Below, piece by piece: positions 1-13,000 of a DNA stretch of 64,000 nt; positions within the stretch are counted from its first letter, which is position 1; each line of letters begins with the position of its first letter. The DNA is from Lineolata rhizophorae. Its lineage: Eukaryota; Ascomycota; Dothideomycetes; Lineolatales; Lineolataceae. The notes under the pieces are model-generated. The model did not search any database. It was not told where the DNA came from and was given only the letters and a program-made list of their open reading frames with translations. Both the position numbers and the translations under genes were made by a program. The DNA is taken from positions 837,918 to 901,917 of the forward strand of contig MU001679.1 in NCBI GenBank assembly GCA_010093515.1, in the 5' to 3' direction.

Positions 1-1
1 T

Positions 2-241
2 CGGCAGCGCAAGAGAAAGCGTATCAGCACTCAGAGGCCTCTCAGCATGCTAGAAGGAATGGAATTGGTCGATCATCCTGCCATTGAGGCTCAATTGCAG
101 CAAGAAATGCTGGTGGATGCTCCCATCGCGGTGGGCGTCACCACCAAGAGAAGGCGATGTGGTCGCTGCGGCATTGAAGGACACAACTCCAGAACATGTC
201 AAGCTGCTACTCAGGCTGCTGCTGGTTCAAATGACGCTTAA
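2..241 (+). mobile_element. 3' end of a pogo/Tc1-mariner-like DNA transposase (partial)
   Basis: An open frame enters from the left edge and ends at the TAA at 239-241. It encodes a basic stretch (RQRKRKR), an acidic helix-like segment, and then a zinc knuckle, CGRCGIEGHNSRTC, near the C-terminus. This knuckle (CX2CX4HX4C) after a KR-rich linker is typical of the C-terminal tail of fungal pogo-type DDE transposases. The DDE catalytic core would lie outside the window, so whether the element is active cannot be judged. A free-standing zinc-knuckle protein is the alternative. Confidence 0.6.
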
Positions 242-305
242 AACACTCGAATCCGATGAGAATTGGCCAAGACATTGGCATTTTGCTGATGGAGATGTTG
301 CTGGG

Positions 306-339
306 TGGGCCACTAGGTGGTGTGGGCCACTAGGTGGTG
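306..339. repeat. Two exact 17-bp tandem repeats
   Basis: The unit TGGGCCACTAGGTGGTG occurs at 306-322 and again at 323-339. Each copy contains the near-palindrome CCAC-TAG-GTGG. It lies about 65 bp after the transposase stop codon, so it may belong to the 3' end of the element. No matching inverted copy was seen nearby. Confidence 0.8.
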
Positions 340-1711
340 GATTACGTTATCGTATTTTGTTTCCATGCTTCACAACTTTTTTGTTGCTTGCCCGCTGTGC
401 CGTTTGATATAAAATCGATATGGTCTATGAGGTTCTAAGGCAATCCAATGCGACTTTTCCGATGCTCTCTCTATTAGATTTACACAGGAGCTTTGGGTGG
501 TCTACGAGTTAGATCGCATTTTTCAAATTATGACTAGTTTTCACATGACCGGACAGCTAGTCAAGATCGAAATGTTATACTGTACCCCTTTCCTATTCTC
601 GTGCTTCAATGACCTCTTTCTACATTGAACAATGTATGAAGAGCGGGCATTGTTTTCTACTTGTCTCCAGCGTTCAATTTTCTCAATATTTCTAGCGCTT
701 ATTTTTGAAGCCTTGATTTCGACGCCATTGCTATGCGCACCATATCAGCCTAGAGGATCTATAATCGGATATGAGTCTCATACTCGTATAATCACCTGTC
801 TGTGTAGAAAAGAGTCATTATTTAGGTATTCACGTAGGTATTCATAAAATTTTGTTATCAAGCAATACTTATCCCCTGGAGTTGTTATGATTTTGTGTAA
901 TTGCCTGAACATCATTCCCTCGTCATCTGTTCAGCCTCATTCTGATTGGTTGAGTTTACTTCGTACGTTGCTGGTAATTTATTTTGCGTAGATCTTAGTT
1001 TCTCTCGATAACATTGTTTAGATCATACTAACATTTGGTGCCCCTAAAGCTATATCTTAGTCTACATTTCTAATAGGTTTTCGATTTCCCTTCGGATTTC
1101 TGTACCTCCAACTCCTTCTTAGCCTTACAAATATCTGGTTCATCTTGTTGCACATACTCGAGTTCTGCTATTCTCGAAAGATTTCTAAATAGCAGCCGTG
1201 GATTCCATCTGTTTTTCGAGTCATTTTATGAGCACGAGCTTCAAGTCCCTGATCGATCTCTTTTCGGCTCTGGGGCTCTTAATATTATGTGGAGTCTCGA
1301 GTCAATAGTGCGAGTTCGTACTCGCACTTGGGTTTCTGCATCACATGCGCCGTCCCATCATAGCCTTGAAGTGCAACTTCCATTTTGGGAAGCACGAGGG
1401 CATGCCGTCGGCCGCGCCTACCCACCGCAACTGCGGGAAGGCAGGACCAACCTCCCTTCCACCAAACCCGGCGGCACTTTCACATCGAGCGCGACTTCCG
1501 CGGCGATTTCACTTTGCGCCAGACCGCCGATTGCGGTGCTGCCTAGAGCATTGCGAACCTCGTCGCGCTAGGTACATAAACCTACCAATCCGCACCCTTC
1601 CAAACCTCTTCTTTTCTTCTTTCTTTCTTGCCCGTCCCCGCCTTCTGGTCTGCCGCGTTTATCACGAATTTACACGGCATACAATACTCTTCAAACCATC
1701 AAAACTTCACG
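340..1711. other. Intergenic stretch with no recognisable gene
   Basis: The left half is AT-rich and carries only short, unconvincing reading frames. The right half, from about 1340, is more GC-rich and becomes pyrimidine-rich at 1595-1640. That looks like the promoter and 5' leader of the gene starting at 1712. Confidence 0.5.
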
Positions 1712-4004
1712 ATGTCTGGGAGTCGCCCGAGCACGCCGACCAACCCTGGTGGCGGCTTCGCGCCCCATGGCGCTTCACCTTTCCGCTCTCCTTCCCGGCT
1801 TCCTCAAATCTCTCGTCCAGATGTCCCCTTCGCGCCCGCCGATTTTGCTAATGGGCTGTGGAATTCACCTTCGACCGGTGACCTCCTCTCAAGCGAGCAA
1901 CTCAGCCCGCACACCCGTAAGTGAATTCTACCGCCTTCTGCCCAACCCAGCCTGTCTCCATGGATTTCATATACCATTAAATTTGTGAAACCTTCACGCT
2001 CATGCACCTTCTCATCTACGACTGTACTAACATGAATTCTTCCATAGACGCAGCGTACGTCCGCTCTCGCCTAGCCCCATGGGCTGATCAAGAACCGTTC
2101 GCCATCAACCAGACGCCTCCGGTCCCCCCCCCGGGAGAGACCCGTGGTGGCAGTGGCGACGGTAATAGCGACTCGGAGTCTGCCGACTCCGACAAAACGG
2201 TGAGGCCCTCGGCCCGTGGCATGTTGCGTAAAGCTTTCCGTTCGGTGGCCAATTTGCGCTCCAAGAGCCGTCATCGCGAAGCCCAAGAGGAAGAGGAGAA
2301 CAAGAAGGCAGCCAAGAAGAAAAAATCCTTCAAGCGCCCCTCTGATGAATGGCTTGGATATGTAAGTCATCCTTTAATCTTCCAAAGCTGTCTTAGATCC
2401 TTTTTTCAGAGCAGTCATAAAGTAGCCGTTGCTAACCTATTTACTGCAGGGTGGCCATCATCCTTCATCGAAGCCTGCGAAGAAGAAGAAGGCAAAGACA
2501 AACAAACGAAAGGAGGACGATGACATGGATTTCGTATGTCCACAATCTTGTTCGCTAAGAATAACCTCCGCCCTTACTACCATCAGGTCTGCCGCGGTGA
2601 CAAGTCCGACTATGAACGCCTTGAGGCGCTGGATGAGGTCTTCGCGCCCTCTCCGAATTCTTCCCCTCCCCCTCCTGTCCCACCTCTTCCGGCAGAAATT
2701 CAGGACAAGAGGTCACTTGGGCCTAGCTTCGTCCCCCCGCCTACGCCTACGTCGTACAGCACACCCCGCGCCAGCGTCGAAGAAGGTGACTCTGGAGAAG
2801 TCCCTCTCGGGTTGCCCATGCCTCGACAACGTCCGCAGATACCGAAGTCGCGGCTGTCAGAATTCGTGGTCAATGATGCTGCTCTTCCGGACTGGGTAAG
2901 CTCTTGCTCAAAGCCGTCTTTAGCGGATCCCTCCTACATTTCTTGGAACTATTCAAGGCAGACATCAAGCTAATCATAATAATAGGCTGCATATAAAGCT
3001 GAGGCCACCAAGGAGGACGACACGGCGAAGGAGCAAGATCGCCAGGCAGAAGATCAGCCGAGTACTCCGGCTTCGAGCAGTTCAAAGAGTTCAAGGCCTC
3101 CACTGAGCCGGTTGGCGCGGGAGCTCGTTGCCGAGCGCGATGCAAGCGAGAAATTTGGGAGCGGCAGCCCACGCCAGGATAACGATTCAGTTGGCTCCGT
3201 AAGGAGATACTATGGCATCCACAACTCAAGAACAAGTTGCTTATCCAAATAACACTGCAGGCATCAAGCGGACGCCCGTTGCTTCAAACTTCGCCGCCGG
3301 CCCCTGCCCAACCTACGCGTACGCCTCCCAAATCGATCATCAAAAGCCGCTCGCGTATCTTTCGCCGTTTTGAGACATCTTCAGACGATCAAGAGTCCCT
3401 ATCGCCCGAGTCTCTGCGTGCCCCTCCGCCGATACCTCCAAAGAGCCCCTTGAGGGCACCGCGCCGCCACCGCTCCTTCTTCAATCTTCGCGGTGCAGCT
3501 GCCTCCGCTGAGAACGTCCCTCCTGTGCCGCCTCTCCCTTCGCAGATCCCGCCTCCTATCCGGCCTCTTCCGCCGATTCCCGCGGCACCAGTGCAGACAG
3601 CACCTGCGCGGCCGCCACCTCCACCCCCAGAGCAGCGCCCATTGATGAGGGTGCAGACTCCAATTGTCACGGGACTAGATTCGGTGCCTCAGAGGCCTCG
3701 CGGGCCTATTCCACCCCCGCTCCCGCTGCCGGGCCCGAATGAGCCTCTGCCCCCCCATTTGGTCGGCCACCCAGCGCTGCTCTCCCAGCACCTCGGTGCT
3801 ACTATGGAACAGGCTCGGCCTACCACGGCGCTATCCTCCCCCTCGGACCATCCGGGTCCTCCGGTCGGGCCACATCGTCACGTGCGGACGCACGCAGTTT
3901 CGGGCTCGGCGGACTTGTCGCCGGAGGATCTCCTCGCGCATGCTACGCGCCGAGGAAAGTTCCCGGATGGACCGGGGGCGGATAGAGTCCGCCGTTGGAT
4001 CTAA
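1712..4004 (+). CDS. Proline-rich, low-complexity protein of unknown function (6 exons)
   Basis: The gene model has exons 1712-1916, 2048-2361, 2450-2533, 2587-2895, 2986-3198 and 3261-4004. All joins keep the reading phase and use GT-AG sites, giving 622 residues. The start is the ATG that opens MSGSRPSTPTNPGGG. The protein is rich in Ser, Pro and charged residues. There is a Lys-rich block in exons 2-3 (KKAAKKKKS, AKKKKAKTNKRK), an acidic/Ser patch, and long polyproline runs in the last exon of the PPPIPPK and PPVPPLP type. No enzyme domain, signal peptide or membrane segment is visible. The PxxP runs suggest binding to SH3, WW or EVH1 domains, so a scaffold or cytoskeletal role is possible, but I do not recognise the family. 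Confidence is high that the locus codes and moderate for each splice site. Confidence 0.75.
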
Positions 4005-5013
4005 GGACGGGGCTGTGGCCCTGGGAGTGAGTTCAGGAGTTCAGGAGTTCAGGACGATCATGGGTTATTCATATCTAGTGAAGTCCACAAGCACGGGTCA
4101 CGAAGGCATGACAGTTTGCCTAGTTTGAACGGGTGACGTGCACCTTTTCTGGGATTGATAGTGCTTTGGATTGGGAGTCTCTCTAGTTTAGCTTGCGGGT
4201 CTTATTCCACTTGAGAGTGGCTTTTTGCAATTGTTGTATTGAATGATTTGTACGGTCGTTGAGCTGTTTTGTCATCTGGATTGTAAGATTTGGGTTTGAG
4301 GTTGAATTGTACATCTAGTTCTATGAAAATGCGATCACGAGTTTTGTCGAAATTGACTTTTTACTGCTGTGATGTTTTGATTTAATTGCTCTGACGTAGC
4401 GTCAAGAATTTATGGCAGACTTCCACGTATCATGCGCGGTATGCTCATAATATTGGGCTCTACAAAGATTGCAATTTTGTTACGCGCTCGCGCAATCCTT
4501 AACGTGTTTAATTCCTGCGGCTCATTTAAGATCAAAGCGTATCTAGTAACGACATCTGGGCTCAAACGTAGAGAGGAGATAGATGGTAGGCTTCGACCTT
4601 ATTTTCACTCCACAAACAGTGGCAAGCTTTACGAGAATGGGTCAAGGTTATACAAGTAGGAAGCATTACATAAGTTTTTACGATATGCTTATACATACCT
4701 AAGTTTTAGGATATATAGTCAGAACCCGTGTAGTCATAAAATGTTTCATCATTTCCTGAAGATGTCAGATTCCGGTGAAAATCTGGAATAGGTAGGCCAA
4801 AACCATTGACATTGGAAAATGGTGCTATCTAAGGCTGCGTAAATACACTTGTAGAATTCCTGTCAGAGGGAGGACTAGGCCCAGATAGGCCACCTGATAT
4901 TCTGACAGAAGAGAGTTGCCCAATCAGGAAATTTAAGGATTATACTGACTTAAGGATTGTAGTGTATATGTATTACATATTTGAAAAATATGATTATTGC
5001 GCTAAAAAACTTC
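4005..5013. other. Intergenic, AT-rich, no gene seen
   Basis: This is the 3' flank of the proline-rich gene followed by AT-rich sequence. A short inverted pair, CTGTCAGA near 4860 and TCTGACAG near 4901, could form a hairpin but resembles no known element. The frame at 4432-4659 has no recognisable content. Confidence 0.4.
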
Positions 5014-5085
5014 GGGCCCGTAGCTCAGTGGTAGAGCGCTCGCTTTGCATGCGAGAGGTCCAGGATTCGATCTCCTGCCGGTCCA
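5014..5085 (+). tRNA. tRNA-Ala, anticodon TGC, no intron
   Basis: The 72-nt sequence folds as a cloverleaf. The anticodon stem CTCGC/GCGAG closes the loop TTTGCAT, which puts anticodon TGC at 5046-5048. The T stem CAGGA/TCCTG is perfect around TTCGATC, and the A box reads TAGCTCAGTGG. The acceptor stem GGGCCCG/CCGGTCC has one G-T pair and one mismatch at the sixth pair. The discriminator is A. A TTTT run at about 5092 can end Pol III transcription. Confidence 0.95.
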
Positions 5086-5393
5086 AAATTCATTTTGCCG
5101 ACCTTTGTTCTCCGGCCTAGTTGAAATAGCTTCCAGTGTTTATAATCTCGGTGTGAAAAGCAGAGGTGTAGAGTTGGGAATTTTTATGAGCCCTCGGACG
5201 CCGATGTAGTAAGCAAAATCCGCCCAATGCGCATTAAATGGGGCCCCCTCGCCCCGCCAAGCGCGGAGCCGGACCCTTAGCGTACCAAAGGGAAGTCGCG
5301 CTTGGCCCTGCGCGCGCGCGTCTCCACAACTCGAGGCATGGATGAATTCCGCCGGCATCCACCGACTCTGCTGCCCTGCACTATGCTGCAACG

Positions 5394-6672
5394 ATGAAGC
5401 CAAACGAGAAGCTGCTGCCATGGCTGCTCGTGTCCATCGCGCTGCTCGCGCGCCTGTCGGCCGCGTCGGCCGGTGACTACCTGCCAGATTTTCGCAGTTG
5501 CGTCCAGGTAGGGCCTCAGGCGTCTCCTTTTTTTCTATATGGAGCGCACATTGAAGGGTCTCTCGTCGACGTTCATGGCGCATACGAAGGAAGTGGAAAA
5601 GGATTGTATCTGATGACCTGATTTAGGTGTGCATTGAGACCAACTGCGGCCATGATGGTCCTTCAATCCGTACGTCCATCTTTTCCTGTGATCCCAACGC
5701 GCGAAATGCTCCTCGAACTGACCTGTTCTTGGAATCGCTTCAGCCCTTCAACGTCGCCTCCTCCTCTGGGACTGCCCCTCGGAATGCGACTATACATGCC
5801 AGCACGTCATAACAAACAAGCGCCTTGCGCGCGACCCTCCGTACATGCAGCCGGTGCTGCAATTCCACGGCAAATGGCCCTTCCACCGCTTCATGGGGAT
5901 GCAAGAGCCCTTCTCGGTCCTCTTCTCGCTCCTCAACTACCTCGCGCACGACTACGGCATGCGACGCGTGCGCGCCGAGATCCCGGCCTCGTACCCGCTG
6001 CGCCCCTTCTACCTCGCATTCGGCTACTTCGGTCTCGTTTCGTGGGTCTTCAGCATGCTCTTCCACGCCCGCGACTTCAACCTCACCGAGAAGTTCGATT
6101 ACTTTGCTGCCGGCGCGTCCGTCCTGTACGGATTGTACCTCGCCGTCGTGCGCATCTTCCGCCTCGACAACGTCGACCCTACCGCTGGGGGAGCCCCCCG
6201 TCGTCGCTCGGTACTGCGCGCATGGACTGTAGTGTGTGGCACGCTGTACCTAGCTCATGTCACGTATTTGACGGCTTGGAGTTGGGATTATACGTACAAT
6301 ATGGCGGCTAATGTCGCCGTAGGAGTACTGCAGAATATCCTGTGGAGTTGGTTCAGTGTCGAGAGGTATAGGAGGTTGAAGCGAACGTGGGCGGCGTGGC
6401 CAGGCTTGATTGTTGCGTGGGTTGTACTCGCAATGAGTCTGGAATTGTTGGACTTCCCGCCTTGGGGCGGCATGATTGACGCGCATAGCTTGTGGCATTT
6501 GGGGACTGTGGGACCGACGGTTTGGTGGTACAGGTGAGTGCATTTTTGGGAAGCGGGTTGTTGGATTTGTTTTCCAATAGACTGGAGAATTGTTGGACTG
6601 ACTTGCGGTTGTGATAGTTTCTTGATCAAGGACGCCAAAGAAGACCTCCAAGGGACGAGGCTCAAAGCATAG
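5394..6672 (+). CDS. per1: PER1-like GPI-anchor lipid-remodelling protein
   Basis: The exons are 5394-5507, 5627-5669, 5744-6533 and 6618-6672, giving 333 residues. PER1-family proteins sit in the ER membrane and remove the unsaturated sn-2 acyl chain from GPI anchors. An N-terminal signal peptide (LLPWLLVSIALLARLSAASA) is followed by the family start GDYLPDFRSCVQ and paired cysteines (CIETNCG, CPSECDYTCQH). The conserved block DPPYMQPVLQFHGKWPF comes next, then about seven membrane segments. The PER1/CREST-type signature MIDAHSLWHLGTVGPTVWWY lies near the end, with its conserved Asp and His residues. The length fits the family. The joins restore the family sequence LLLWDCPSECDYTCQHVI across frames that look broken unspliced. 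The gene is tail-to-tail with the siderophore synthetase. Confidence 0.93.
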
Positions 6673-7020
6673 CAGTATTGATGCTTAAATTGTGTGGTCG
6701 GCATGTAGTCATACGGAACTATCGCGTCTGTGATCGGCTTTCTGTAGCTAACCATTGGGACACCATTGGTATCTCTGTACAGATTTTGGAGTTCATAGAG
6801 CAGGTGGAGTCTTTGATCCATAAGTTAATTTGAATGTCATTCATTTGGAGTATACTAAAAGCACAGCACGATGGCAAAAGAACCGATCTAAAACTGCAGA
6901 CCAAGATGATTCAGAAGCACAGAGACCAAACAAGAATCAATGCAAAGACGTATCAACAACATGAGCAGATAATTCAAGAAAAGTGGGAAAGTAGAGAGAC
7001 ACAGGAGACAAGAATCGGCG
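6673..7020. other. Short convergent intergenic region
   Basis: About 350 bp separates PER1 (plus strand) from the synthetase (minus strand). It should hold both 3' untranslated regions and polyadenylation signals. No gene is seen. Confidence 0.5.
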
Positions 7021-10000
7021 TTACGTGTTTAGTCCTGCCAGACCAGTTTTCAGGTCCTCCACCACTTGCTCCGCGCCTGACAGCCCTAGCATTTCTGCTG
7101 GCGCAAACACGCCAATATCCAGTGCGCTATCTCGCACCGCAGCTTCAATATCAATTGATTGCTGCCATTCAGTGTTAGCACCAGTCCGATTTTTAGGGAA
7201 AGCAGACCGTCCAAGACAGCTTACCAAATACGCTGCCTTAACCACATTTCCCTCGACTTCAAATGGCTCCTCAAAGCAATCCCGACTTTCCACATGAGGC
7301 TTCACTACTCTGGCATATCCCCCTGAGCGTTTGTCATTCATTTCTCCGATCCGCACAATATCCTCCCCATTAGACGTTTCTTCACGACCACACAGCTTCT
7401 CTTCCGCCTCCGGCAACGTTAAAAAGTTCACGAACGCATCCACTTTTATCCCCATCCACTTCTCTACCTCCCATAGCCCCACCCCTGAATTTATCAGCGA
7501 ACGAATGTCCTGTAAATCGCGCTGAATCTGCGCCGCGGACTCGAGTACTTGTTCTGGCCGGCGCACGGACAAAGGAACGAGATTGACGGTCGGGGCGGCG
7601 GCTTCGGCTAAGCCGGCGATCGCGTGTGAACGGTTAGCTAGGTAGATCCCGAAGACGACGTCCTCTTGTCCGGCGGTTGTCGCGCGGCCACTTCCTCGTT
7701 GCGTTGCGGCGAGAGAAGCGTACACGTTCGCAAAGGTAGCGAAGAAGAGCGACTGGAAGTTTATGCCACGCGAACGGGCCCAGTTTTCCAACTTGGCGAC
7801 GTTGCTTAGGGCGCCGGGAACGAAGAGTTCCACGCGCTCGCCCGCTGGCTTTGTGGGTTGGATAAGCTGCTGTGGAGTCTGGTCGGAGAGGTACCGTGTC
7901 CAGAACTCTCGGCGACGCGATCGCACTCGCGAGGAGACAGTGGAGGCAAGGAAATGATGAAACGGCGGGGCCGAGGACAGGATGGAGACGGTCGGATCGG
8001 CGATGAGATTTTCGAGCTGGGATATCAGAGCCGGGAGACTGACGCCGTCGTAAAGGGAGTGGTGGATCTTGAGCAAGAGATCCCACTCGCTATCTCCGAC
8101 TTGTTTGGCAGTGAGCTTGACTCGGGGCTGTGGATGTCGCTGCTCGCTCGAGTTGGGCAGACCGTTGGGTTCGATCGCGAAGTTGTCGTCGACTGTGCTG
8201 AGTACGACTTGGACGAAAGGGAAATCCTGGTCCCCGGTTGCTAGTAGGACGGTTCGCAGCAGTGGATTCTCTGCAACCAGCGAATCCCAGGCCTCTTGAA
8301 TTCTCTCCACACTCTTGACACCTGTGAGACGGTACTGGAGTGTGGGGTGGAATAGTTCTCCTTGCGAATTCTGCCATACACTCATCATATATATCTGACC
8401 TGCTGTCGCCGGTAACAACTCGTCAACATTTTCCCACGGAATCGTGAAGTGGCTGGGGATAAGACCGTTGAGGTCGACCGACTTCACGAGCTCGATTGTC
8501 TCAGCGGAACCGAGTTGCTCGAATTCTACAAGTTCTGTGTCTTGTGTGCCGGAAGTGGCTTTTGCCATTTCTCTGACGGTGGCAGCTCTAAGCAGTTCGC
8601 TGACACTGAGAGTGATATCTCTCTTTCGAAGAAGGGATGAGACTTTGATGGCGCTGATGGAGTCTAAGCCGAGGTGGAAGATAGACACATCCTTGGATAT
8701 CTCTGCCTTAGAGGCCTTGGACACTGCGGAGAGGACTTCCCGGATAGTTGATTCGATCACCGACCATTCGTCAGACTCTCCCGCCGAAAGAACAGCGTCG
8801 GATTCGTCCGCTGTCTTAGGATGTATATGCTCGATTGAAACGGCCGGTAGGTCGCAAATGGTGGTGTTCCCTTCGGCAAATGAAAGTATGGGCTGCGTCG
8901 GTTCGTTGATAATGTGCGCAAACACGGATTCGACCCTTGCCAGTAGCACCTCGGCACCCTCGCCATTAAAGACAGAGTCTTCACAGGCGATGCGCCAAAC
9001 AATGTCTCCACTCATCAATTCCATCTCGACACAAATAGGATACTCAACATAAGATTCGCTGCCCACTGACTCGTATAGTGGAGCGTCGGTTGCGTAGTTA
9101 TTCTCCAGCCCCTCGGGACGCTTTTGATAAATGAACAGTGAGTCGAAAAGAGAGCCTTTGCCGGTATCAGCCATTGCTTGAGCTTTTCGCAGAGGAAAGA
9201 ATTGGTGTGGTCGGATGTCAGCAATGCTGTCTTGCATGTACCGCAGCATCTCGGTGGCAGAGCCGTGCAGAAGCGAACGAACGGCAACTGTGTTCATGGT
9301 TGGAAACATAACTTCGTTGGCTTCTTCATCGTCTCTTCCGGATAAGACGAGCCCAAAGACGACATCGAGTGTCCGTGTATAGAAGGCTAGAATGCACGAC
9401 CAGCAACTTTGGGCAAAGGCCTGGAGACTGATACCTTGGGACTTGCAGAATGCCTGTACGTCCGTTGCGGGAATAGCAAAAGTGCGCTCTCTTCGATGTA
9501 CAAGTGGCCTTCTTGTCGATACTTTATTCCGCGGGAAGAAAGCTCCTGGCGCGCCAGATAAATAACCCCGCCAAAAGTCTCTGGCCGCAGCACCTGACCC
9601 ATTCAGAATTTCGCCGAGGATCGGTTCATAGCTTGGACGATCCACTTCTTTGCCATTGTATGCTGCGCGTACATCTGAGTGAATGAGACCCAACGACCAG
9701 CCATCGTAGAGCGCATGCGCAAGAGAAACGACGAGGAGTGTTTCTCCGCGGCTGATAACGAGGGCTAAATGGAAGAGATTGTCTTGGCCTTTAGCTGAGG
9801 CTGCACGATTTGTGATTTCCTCTAGGACTGAGCTAACGTCCTCTCCATCCCTAAGTCGGAATTCTGGAAGATTAATTTCAGACTCTTTCCTAATAACCTG
9901 GGCGAAAGCGGCGTCGACGTCGGGATTATCGATTTCAACGAATATGGTTCGAAGAATCGGCGAATGAGCTACAACCTTCTGCCAGGCGTCTTCCAGACGC

Positions 10001-13000
10001 AACACATCAGTTTGGGCTGACAGTTTTAGAACATCGTGATTGTAGTATCTCGAGAATCCGGAACTCATCATATCCGCAACCATTCCCTCCTGGAGAGGAG
10101 TTAGAGGAAGAACTTGATCGACGCTAGCCATGTCGAAATCAGCGCCTGCTAGTGCATTTTCAAGTTGTGCTTGCAAACTCTCTCTCCTATTCCCGTTGAG
10201 ATGGCCTTTGATATGAGTAGACTCGCTACTCAAAGTTTGCACCATCCTTTCAATCGTTTCATTCCGGACTATAAGGCTCACAGGGATATGTATCCCGGAC
10301 TTCTTTAGCCTTGAGGATAGTTTGATCGCGTCGATGCTGTCGAGGCCTAGCTCGAAGATAGATGTGCGAGCGTTTACTTCAGAATGTTGGACTTCGGCGA
10401 GTTGGGAAATCTCTCCTTGAATAGCCCTTGCCTTGTCATTCCAGACGAACTCGGCTTCATTCCAAGAACAGACACCGTTCGTAAACGCAGGATCTCTTCC
10501 CTCATGTCCACCGTCGACACTCTCGGTGATTGCAATGAGCTCAGATATCGAGGCTTCTGCATTATGGAGAAGTGTCCGCAATGCGCGTCGAACTTTTTGG
10601 ACTGTTGCAGTAGCTTCTTCCCAGTTCATGACGTGGCTTTGTGTGATGAGCGTGAGGTGCAATTTCTCGTCCAGCCGTAGAACAGCTTCAAGAGCTAGTG
10701 GATAGTCTGCTTGAAGATCATCGGCCAGCGGAGACCAAGGCGCCAAATTTTCAACCTCCATGGAATTTTCGGACGCGATTTCGAACACAAATAGTGTATC
10801 GAATAGTTGCTTTATTGTACCCTGCTTGGTCCATTTCAAGATATCACGCAATGGAGTATGTTGATATGGCACGGCCGAAGTGTTAAAAGCGTGACATTTC
10901 CGAATAATGTCTGCCCATGTGTCATTCCTCTCGAACGCAACATGAAAAGGAATTGTATTGAAAAGCGGGCCGATGGCGCGATCCGCGCCATCGTAATCAA
11001 TCGATCTCCCGGAAACAATAGTTCCAACTGTCACGGGACCACCAATCAGTTCGTGGAGTACTGTCGACCAGCAAGCTTGGACGAGAGCTTGATGTGTAGT
11101 GTTGAGCTTCCTTCGGATATCATCGAATGTGGCGGAGTCGACTGAAAGTTCTGTTGCAATATGGACAACTTCCGGCTCTTTATCAGGGTGCTTTAATGGG
11201 AGCGGTTTATATTCCGCGGCCGCCAACTGTTTATTCCAGAAAGATTGCGCGTCGTCGATGCGTCGTAAGGGGCCAAATGGAAGAACATCGTGGAAGGATG
11301 GGCCATAATCAATGTTCTGGGTCCCACTGTACTCCCGAACAAGCTTGGACATGAGTATCGAGAAGCTATTTCCGTCATAGAGAGCGTGAAACAGATGAAG
11401 CACCATGATGCACTTATTATGTGATCGTGCAATGACAACTTCAAATGGGCGTTTCAAGTCTTCCTTGTTTTCAAGCCACCACCGGAAATGTTGGCGTGAT
11501 AGAAACTCGTCCAACGCTCCATCTAGTGCTTCTTCTCTCCACGGCAAATTTTGTTTAAGCAACACCACTTGAGCGTGTCCATCGTCGGTAGGAACAAACA
11601 GTGTTCGCAACACTTGTACGTTTTCTTGCACCCTTGTCCACGCTAGTTGCAGCCTCTCAAGGTCTACCCCTTCTTCCAAAGAATAGCGGAAAGCGCCAAA
11701 GTATAGAGGTTGATTGGCCTTGAGCGACCTGGAGATCAGTCCTTGTTGCAAAGGCGTGCACGGTGCAATGACCTCTATGTTTTGATGTGAGACACCCAGT
11801 GACTTCAACAATCTCTGCTTCTGTCGGTGCTGGAATGCGGCAATCGCTTGCTTCGAAGCCAGGACAGACCCTTGATCAGAGGTGGCCAAACCACCTTCAG
11901 CAAGGACTCTAGCGAGTTGGTCGATTACTGGATCTGTATTATTGTTAACTTTCTTATTTCGCAGTTGACTCGGCATTTGACTTACGTTTCATAATCACCG
12001 AAGGTTGGGCGCCCTGAAATCCAGCTTTTCTTAAAGTTTTAGCAAACGAGATGACTGAGATTGAGTCTAGCCCCAACTCAAAGATATTTGACGTTCGTCC
12101 TACGTCTTGGTTCTTGACTTGAGACATAGTGCTCAACACTTTCGCAATTGATCTTTCCTGGTGCGTCCACTCTGTAATTGAACTGGCTTGGGCACCCGAA
12201 ATATTTTGCAGAAGTTCCGAGGGTAAGTTCTGATACAACTCCCTGAGCTTCTTTGTGTCCGCCTTGTTGTTGGTTGATAGCGGCATGAAAGAGATAGGAA
12301 TTATATGCGTTGGAACCATGTATCCGGGCAGTTTCCCCCTGCATGCATACCGGATACTCGTAATCGTATCAACGATACTCGTATCGATGCACACTTCCAA
12401 TCCATTCCTCTTGTTATGCGCCGGACTGACATCCACGAAAGAGACAAGCTGCTCCCTTTGTTGATTCGGGTGCTTAATTACGAGAGTCGTAACGTCGCTG
12501 ACGTCTCTGCTGGATTGTCTCACGACGCTATTGATTTCTCCGATCTCAAGGCGTTGGCCCCGAAGCTTGACTTGGTCATCTGCCCGCCCGACAAATTCGA
12601 AGGATTTGTTGTGCAAAATACGCACTAGGTCGCCTGTTCTGTAGACCTTCTCACCAAATCTCTCTAGGTAGGGGAATCTGGACTTTGTGAGATCTGGTCT
12701 GTTCAGATAACCCTTTCCTACCAACTTTCCGGAAACACAAAGCTCGCCCAATCCACCACGCAGAACCGGAATATCAGAATTCGGCTTTAAAACGAAAGAA
12801 CCGACGTTCAAAAACTGAGTTCCGATATTGGATGGCTTGTCCACCTCTGATACTCGAGGAAGCATGGTAACACCGATGGTTGCTTCGGTAGGGCCGTAAC
12901 CGTTGTGAATGGCACCTACCGGACCCCAGACATCGAGAATTTCCTGTTTCAATTGCTCTCCACCAGTAATGAACACACCATGACATAGACTAGGTACGTC

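Noticed and set aside
4860-4908. Short inverted repeat CTGTCAGA/TCTGACAG as a possible transposon end or terminator
   Set aside because: Only 8 bp arms and no associated gene or target-site duplication seen.
11934-11985. Apparent end of one protein and start of another within the synthetase
   Set aside because: A 52-bp intron joins them; the carrier domain before it and the condensation domain after it belong to one protein.
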